Of a DNA stretch of 64,000 nt, positions 59,860 through 64,000 are shown piece by piece. The stretch comes from Hungatella_A sp034142505 (GTDB taxonomy: Bacteria; Bacillota; Clostridia; Lachnospirales; Lachnospiraceae), in the NCBI GenBank assembly GCA_034142505.1, contig JAWZDV010000050.1, forward strand, positions 124,001 to 188,000. The letters run 5' to 3'. Position numbers and translations under genes: made by a program. The notes below the pieces were generated by a model, which was not told where the DNA came from, searched no databases, and saw nothing but the letters and a program-made list of their open reading frames with translations. The first letter of the stretch is position 1; each line of letters opens with the position of its first letter.

Positions 59860-61269
59860 ATGGATTGGAATACGTTGTTGTGCGAGGACAGAATCAGAAG
59901 CTTTGTGAGGAAGGCGGGGGCTTCGGATCTGCGGTCGGAGTTTGAGAAGGATTATCATCGGATTATCGGAAGCGCTTCGTTTCGGAGGCTTCAGGATAAG
60001 ACCCAGGTGTTTCCGTTGGACAGGAGCGATTTTGTCCGCACGAGGCTGACTCATTCCCTGGAGGTCTCCTCTTTTGCCAAATCACTGGGGCAGAATATCT
60101 CGGAGAGTATTCAGAAAAATGGGAAGGATGAGACATTTACGGCGGAGCATAAGGCGGCGGTCTGCGATATTCTGCAGTGTGCGGGCTTGATTCATGATAT
60201 TGGGAATCCGCCGTTTGGACATTTCGGCGAGACGGCGATCCAGGAGTGGTTTAAACGGAATTTAAAGGACCTGGAGTTTGAGGGGAAGCCGGTTGTGGAT
60301 TTACTCAACGAGCAGATGGTGCAGGATTTCTACAATTTTGAGGGGAATACTCAGGCCTTCCGGGTGGTGACGAAGCTGCATTTTCTGGTGGACGAGCATG
60401 GGATGAATTTGACCAAAGGGCTGTTGGGAACCATCATCAAGTATCCTGGATCTTCGTTGGAGATCAATCCGAAAAGTGGGAATATCAAGGATAAGAAGAT
60501 GGGATATTTCTATGCGGACCGGGAGAATTTTCAGGATGTGGAACTGGCGACGGGGGCCTGCGGGGTGCGGCATCCGCTGGCGTTTATTCTGGAGGCGGCG
60601 GATGATATTGCTTACCGCACGGCGGATATTGAGGACGCGGTGAAAAAAGGATGCATTACCTATGAGCAGCTGGTGGCGGAGCTTAAGAATTATAAGCCGG
60701 AGGAACAGAGCGAGAAATACCGGACGGTTGTGGGCTGGCTGGAGGAGCGTTATCAGAAGGCTTTGGATAAAAAATATTCCCGCCCTGATTTGTATGCGGT
60801 GCAGAACTGGGTGGTCAGTGTGCAGGGGCAGGCTATCGGCGGGGCGACGTATGGGTTTACCAGTCATTATAGCGAGATCATGGCGGGAACGTACCAGTCG
60901 GATCTGTTTGAGGGAGCGGACGTGAAACTGCTGATGAAGGCGCTGGGAGACATTGCATACCGGTATGCATTTATCTCCAAACCGATTCTGAAGCTGGAGA
61001 TTGCGGCGGAGACGATCTTTAACTTTCTGCTGGATAAATTCGTGGATGCGGCTATCTATTATGATACAGGCAGGCCTCTGAAGGCGGTTCAGGAGAAAAT
61101 GATGGCGCTGGTTTCCGATAATTACAAAAAAGTATATAAGATTTGTTCGAAAGACAAGCCGGAGGAGGAGAAACTATATCTCAGACTGTTGCTGATTACG
61201 GATTATATCTGCGGAATGACGGACAGTTATGCGAAAGCGTTGTACCAGGAGTTGAATGGGATCGCATAA
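59860..61269 (+). CDS. dgt: Deoxyguanosinetriphosphate triphosphohydrolase-like protein (HD domain)
   Basis: Dgt-family enzymes split dNTPs into deoxynucleoside and triphosphate. The 469-residue protein has the conserved RRLQDKTQVFPL, TRLTHSLEV (H65) and the HD pair in IHDIGNPPFGHFGE (H112, D113), which hold the metal. The length fits the long Dgt form. Its usual role is nucleotide-pool control. Some relatives deplete dGTP during phage infection, and the TIR gene that follows makes that worth noting. Confidence 0.93.
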   Translation: MDWNTLLCEDRIRSFVRKAGASDLRSEFEKDYHRIIGSASFRRLQDKTQVFPLDRSDFVRTRLTHSLEVSSFAKSLGQNISESIQKNGKDETFTAEHKAAVCDILQCAGLIHDIGNPPFGHFGETAIQEWFKRNLKDLEFEGKPVVDLLNEQMVQDFYNFEGNTQAFRVVTKLHFLVDEHGMNLTKGLLGTIIKYPGSSLEINPKSGNIKDKKMGYFYADRENFQDVELATGACGVRHPLAFILEAADDIAYRTADIEDAVKKGCITYEQLVAELKNYKPEEQSEKYRTVVGWLEERYQKALDKKYSRPDLYAVQNWVVSVQGQAIGGATYGFTSHYSEIMAGTYQSDLFEGADVKLLMKALGDIAYRYAFISKPILKLEIAAETIFNFLLDKFVDAAIYYDTGRPLKAVQEKMMALVSDNYKKVYKICSKDKPEEEKLYLRLLLITDYICGMTDSYAKALYQELNGIA

Positions 61270-61354
61270 AACGGTGATTCCGGTGGACGAACGCAGCAAC
61301 TTATATTAAAATATAGGTAGTACATATGAATATACAAAAGAGAGGGCATTTTTA

Positions 61355-62143
61355 ATGGCGAGTAAAGTATTTATCAGTCATGTGGCGGAAGATAAGGAGC
61401 TGGTGGATGATTTTTGTGAACTGCTTGAAGATGGGATGGGGATTCACGATATTTTTTGCTCCTCTAAAAACGGCTGTCTGGGAATTGGCGAGGATTTTAT
61501 CCGGCGGATACGGGAGGAGGTCTGTGGCTGTGAGGTGGTTATTTTTCTGATCACGCAGAAGTATTTAAAAAGCCCGTTCTGTCAGATTGAGATGGGAGCA
61601 GCCTGGGCTTTGGGAAAACAGATTAAACCGATTGTTGTTCCGCCGTTAACGTTTAAAGATTTGAATAAACCGATGGATGACCACCAGGCGATCAGCCTGA
61701 CGGATGAGGATGGTTTGGACCAGTTGTTCAGAGAACTGTTGAAGCAGGGGATTGCTACGGCAGGAGCGCTTCATTTTGTGAATGCGCTGAAAAAGTTCAA
61801 ATTAAACTGTGGTATTTTGGAGGCAGACAGTAAGGGAATCTACCGTGCGATTGTAACGGAGATTTATAAGAGACCGGGAGAAGATGTTTACTTTTATAAA
61901 TTAAAAGGTAAAATTTTGGAACCGGATTTGGTAAAACATAAAGTTGGGAATCATTTTGAATGCTGGGAGAAAGAACAGCAGTGGATATCCGCCCGTTACG
62001 AGAAGGTAGAAGGCCTGCGTGAAGGAGATGTCCTGGCTTTTAAACTGGCCGGCGGGGATTTTAAGGAAGAGTTAAGGCATGGCAGCCAGATTCTGCAAAA
62101 TGTTCGCAACTTATATTATAGAAACCCACATATAGTAAAATGA
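61355..62143 (+). CDS. TIR-domain protein with uncharacterised C-terminal domain
   Basis: The first 150 residues form a TIR domain: SKVFISHVAEDKELVDDF (box 1), the segment GIGEDFIRRI, then VVIFLITQKYLKSPFCQIEM, with the Glu (E79) in the position used by TIR NADases. The last 100 residues are a beta-rich domain I cannot assign. Bacterial TIR proteins often cleave NAD in phage defence, usually with a sensor encoded in the same chain or next door. Here no obvious partner is present unless the C-terminal domain senses. The ATG follows AGAGAGGG. Confidence 0.86.
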   Translation: MASKVFISHVAEDKELVDDFCELLEDGMGIHDIFCSSKNGCLGIGEDFIRRIREEVCGCEVVIFLITQKYLKSPFCQIEMGAAWALGKQIKPIVVPPLTFKDLNKPMDDHQAISLTDEDGLDQLFRELLKQGIATAGALHFVNALKKFKLNCGILEADSKGIYRAIVTEIYKRPGEDVYFYKLKGKILEPDLVKHKVGNHFECWEKEQQWISARYEKVEGLREGDVLAFKLAGGDFKEELRHGSQILQNVRNLYYRNPHIVK

Positions 62144-62156
62144 CAGGAGGACATGC

Positions 62157-63149
62157 ATGAAACCAATGAATATGGCTATTCTTGGGGCCGGCAGAATTGC
62201 CGGAACCATGGCGGGGACCATGAGGGAGATGAAGTGGATTAACAGCTATGCCGTCGCTTCCCGGTCTCTGGAGAAGGCGAAGAACTTTGCAAACGAGTAC
62301 GGATTTGACAAGGCATATGGTTCCTATGAGGAGATGGTGAAGGACCCGGAGGTGGAGCTTGTCTATGTGGCATCCCCTCATTCCCACCACTATGAGCATA
62401 TCAAGCTGTGCCTGGAGCATGGGAAGCATGTGCTGTGTGAGAAAGCATTTACGGTAAATGAAGCCCAGGCCAGGGAAGTATTTGCGATGGCGAAGGAGCG
62501 GGGGCTGCTGCTGACGGAGGCCATGTGGGTGCGGTATATGCCGATGGTCAGGACGCTTCAGGACGTGATAAAATCCGGTGCCATCGGAAATGTCTCCACC
62601 GTGACGGCAAATCTGTATTATTTGATTGACGGCGTGGAGAGGATTCAGAATCCGGAACTGGCGGGAGGCGCATTGCTGGACGTGGGCGTGTATACGCTGA
62701 CCTTTGCGTCGGTGGTGATGGGAGATGAGATTGACAGAATCCAGGCCTGCGCTACGAAGACGGAGACCGGCGTGGACGCACAGAACAGCATTACCATATT
62801 CTACAAGGACGGAAGAATGGCACAGCTGTGCAGCGGGATCATGTCGCTGAGTGACAGAAAAGGAATCATCTACGGCTCCAAAGGCTATATCATCGTGGAG
62901 AATATCAATAATTTTGAGTCGATCCAGGTGTACAATGTGGACCGGAAGATGATAGAAGAGTATCCGTGTCCGCCACAGATCTCCGGCTACGAATATGAGG
63001 TGATGGCCTGTGTGGAGGCAATCAGAAACGGCTGGACGGAGTGTCCGCAGATGCCTCATGAGGCGACTTTGGAGATCATGAGACAGATGGATGAAATCCG
63101 CGGACAGCTGGGCGTTTCCTATCCATTTGAGCAGGAGGAAAGGAAGTAA
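62157..63149 (+). CDS. Gfo/Idh/MocA-family NAD(P)-dependent oxidoreductase
   Basis: The 330-residue protein has an N-terminal Rossmann domain (AILGAGRIAGTMAG) and the family segment around VYVASPHSHHYEHIKLCLEHGKH. The usual EKP motif reads CEKAFTVN, keeping the lysine. The C-terminal part (about 130-330) is the Gfo/Idh substrate domain, with GGALLDVGVYTL. Substrates are usually sugars or polyols or their derivatives, but the substrate here is unknown. The ATG follows AGGAGG. Confidence 0.93.
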   Translation: MKPMNMAILGAGRIAGTMAGTMREMKWINSYAVASRSLEKAKNFANEYGFDKAYGSYEEMVKDPEVELVYVASPHSHHYEHIKLCLEHGKHVLCEKAFTVNEAQAREVFAMAKERGLLLTEAMWVRYMPMVRTLQDVIKSGAIGNVSTVTANLYYLIDGVERIQNPELAGGALLDVGVYTLTFASVVMGDEIDRIQACATKTETGVDAQNSITIFYKDGRMAQLCSGIMSLSDRKGIIYGSKGYIIVENINNFESIQVYNVDRKMIEEYPCPPQISGYEYEVMACVEAIRNGWTECPQMPHEATLEIMRQMDEIRGQLGVSYPFEQEERK

Positions 63150-63157
63150 CTGCAGTT

Positions 63158-63544
63158 ATGTTTTTTATATGCGGAGTTGATACCAGAACGAAGGAGATAC
63201 CTTATTCCAAAACCGTGATCTGCGCCCAGTGCGGAAGTTATGGACGGTATCAGGTATTTATGACCTACACGTGTCTGAGTCTGTTTTTTATCCCGGTGTT
63301 CAAGTGGAACCGCCATTACTATGTGAGAATGTCCTGCTGTGATACGGTGTATGAGATCATCCCGGAATTGGGGAAACGGATTGCCGGCGGAGATTTGGTG
63401 GACTTGACGGAAAACAATTTAATGCTGGTGAAGTCCGGCAGCAGAAAAGACAATAGCTGGAACGAGAAGAAACACTGTGATCACTGTGGATACGAAACCA
63501 CAGAAGATTTTGATTATTGTCCCAAATGCGGGCAGAAATTATAA
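63158..63544 (+). CDS. Zinc-ribbon protein
   Basis: The 128-residue protein has a CxxC pair near the start (CAQCGSYGRYQVF), a hydrophobic segment (about 38-50), and a C-terminal CxxC-x11-CxxC zinc ribbon (CDHCGYETTEDFDYCPKCG). It resembles the small zinc-ribbon proteins annotated in many Firmicutes. Function is not known. It lies nine bases after the oxidoreductase gene. Confidence 0.78.
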   Translation: MFFICGVDTRTKEIPYSKTVICAQCGSYGRYQVFMTYTCLSLFFIPVFKWNRHYYVRMSCCDTVYEIIPELGKRIAGGDLVDLTENNLMLVKSGSRKDNSWNEKKHCDHCGYETTEDFDYCPKCGQKL

Positions 63545-63584
63545 AAAAGCCATGAACTGGCTGGTAGAAGAAGGGGGAACATAC

Positions 63585-64000
63585 ATGTTAAAGGATCTGG
63601 TTTATTCCTGCCGCACTTACAGGCGGTTTTATGAGGATGTGAAAATGACGGAGGAGGAACTGAAGGAACTGGTGGATCTTGGCAGAATGACCGCGTTCAG
63701 CGCCAATTCACAGTCCTTGAAGTTTGCCATCTATCACACGGAGGAGGATGCGCAGAAGATTTTCCCGACTCTGATCTGGGCGGCAGCCCTGGCTGACTGG
63801 GACGGCCCGGCAAAAGGGGAACGTCCTGCTGCCTATATCGTGATTCTCAGTGATTTAACTATGGGTCCCAAGAGAGCCATAGAGGCAGGCATCACAGCCC
63901 AGACCATGATGCTGGGAGCGGTGGAGAAGGGGTATGGCGGCTGTATGCTGGGAAGTGTAAAGAGAAAAGAACTGGCTGAGGTCTTTGGCATTGACCAGGA
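63585..64000 (+). CDS. Nitroreductase-family protein (3' partial)
   Basis: The reading frame from the ATG at 63585 (behind AAGGGGGAA) stays open to the window edge, 138 codons. The opening DLVYSCRTYRRFYEDVKMTEEELKEL has the Arg pair that binds FMN phosphate in nitroreductases. AFSANSQSLKFAIY and the later ITAQTMMLGAVEKGYGGCML are typical as well. It is an FMN-dependent oxidoreductase of unknown substrate. Confidence 0.88.
   Translation, partial: MLKDLVYSCRTYRRFYEDVKMTEEELKELVDLGRMTAFSANSQSLKFAIYHTEEDAQKIFPTLIWAAALADWDGPAKGERPAAYIVILSDLTMGPKRAIEAGITAQTMMLGAVEKGYGGCMLGSVKRKELAEVFGIDQ

Overview
The window looks like a chromosomal segment of a motile, anaerobic Gram-positive of the Clostridia, most likely family Lachnospiraceae. 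The reasons are the protein families (FliY-type switch proteins, FlbD, the FliW-CsrA pair, a short flagellin ending in the motif QSILQLLQ, DUF6470 next to fliW), frequent TTG/GTG starts behind strong Shine-Dalgarno sites, and a G+C content that looks close to half by eye. The genus cannot be fixed from the sequence alone. No rRNA, tRNA, insertion sequence, prophage or CRISPR array is visible.

Region 1 (1-21594) is a long plus-strand flagellar operon that begins upstream of the window. It runs fliF (5' cut), fliG, fliH, fliI, fliJ, fliK, flgD, a small hook-operon protein, flgE, flbD, motA, a first fliY-like gene, flhA, the sigma-28 gene fliA and two rod genes. It ends in an accessory tail: a FapA-family protein, a FliK-like protein, a free-standing FlhB C-terminal domain (FlhX/YlqH type), a degenerate PilZ/YcgR-like protein and a membrane-anchored VanY-type D,D-carboxypeptidase. 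A strong terminator closes it.

Region 2 (21635-36839) holds the late genes plus a displaced early block. Two sigma-28 promoters with the same TAAA-N15-TACGATAA layout precede flagellin and the flgM operon. The flgM operon continues flgN, flgK, flgL, a DUF6470 gene, fliW, csrA, a coiled-coil chaperone candidate, fliD and fliS. It then passes directly into flgB, flgC, motB, fliM, a second fliY-like gene, fliO, fliP, fliQ, fliR and flhB. Compared with the usual Bacillus/Clostridium order, the fliE(F)-to-motA segment appears to have been lifted out from between flgC and motB. FliM and both FliY-like proteins lack the N-terminal CheY-P-binding peptide, and no che, flhF, flhG, fliL or fliE gene is present in the window.

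Region 3 (36867-45612) carries ftsE-ftsX, nth, a TfoX C-terminal-domain gene, and then a Wadjet/MksBEF-like SMC operon (JetA-, JetB- and JetC-like) followed by a DUF3783 gene. No JetD nuclease is present. Region 4 (45716-57811) is a sugar-utilisation locus: a family-5 solute-binding lipoprotein, two permeases, two ATPases and a GH2 beta-mannosidase on the plus strand. A DeoR-family repressor lies on the minus strand, and a domain-swapped GH3 beta-glucosidase is transcribed divergently from it.

Region 5 (57909-64000) is mixed. It has an XRE regulator divergent from a one-TM protein across a palindromic operator, yjdF with a leader that looks like the yjdF-motif riboswitch, a dGTPase, a TIR-domain protein, a Gfo/Idh/MocA oxidoreductase, a zinc-ribbon protein and the start of a nitroreductase-family gene cut by the window edge.
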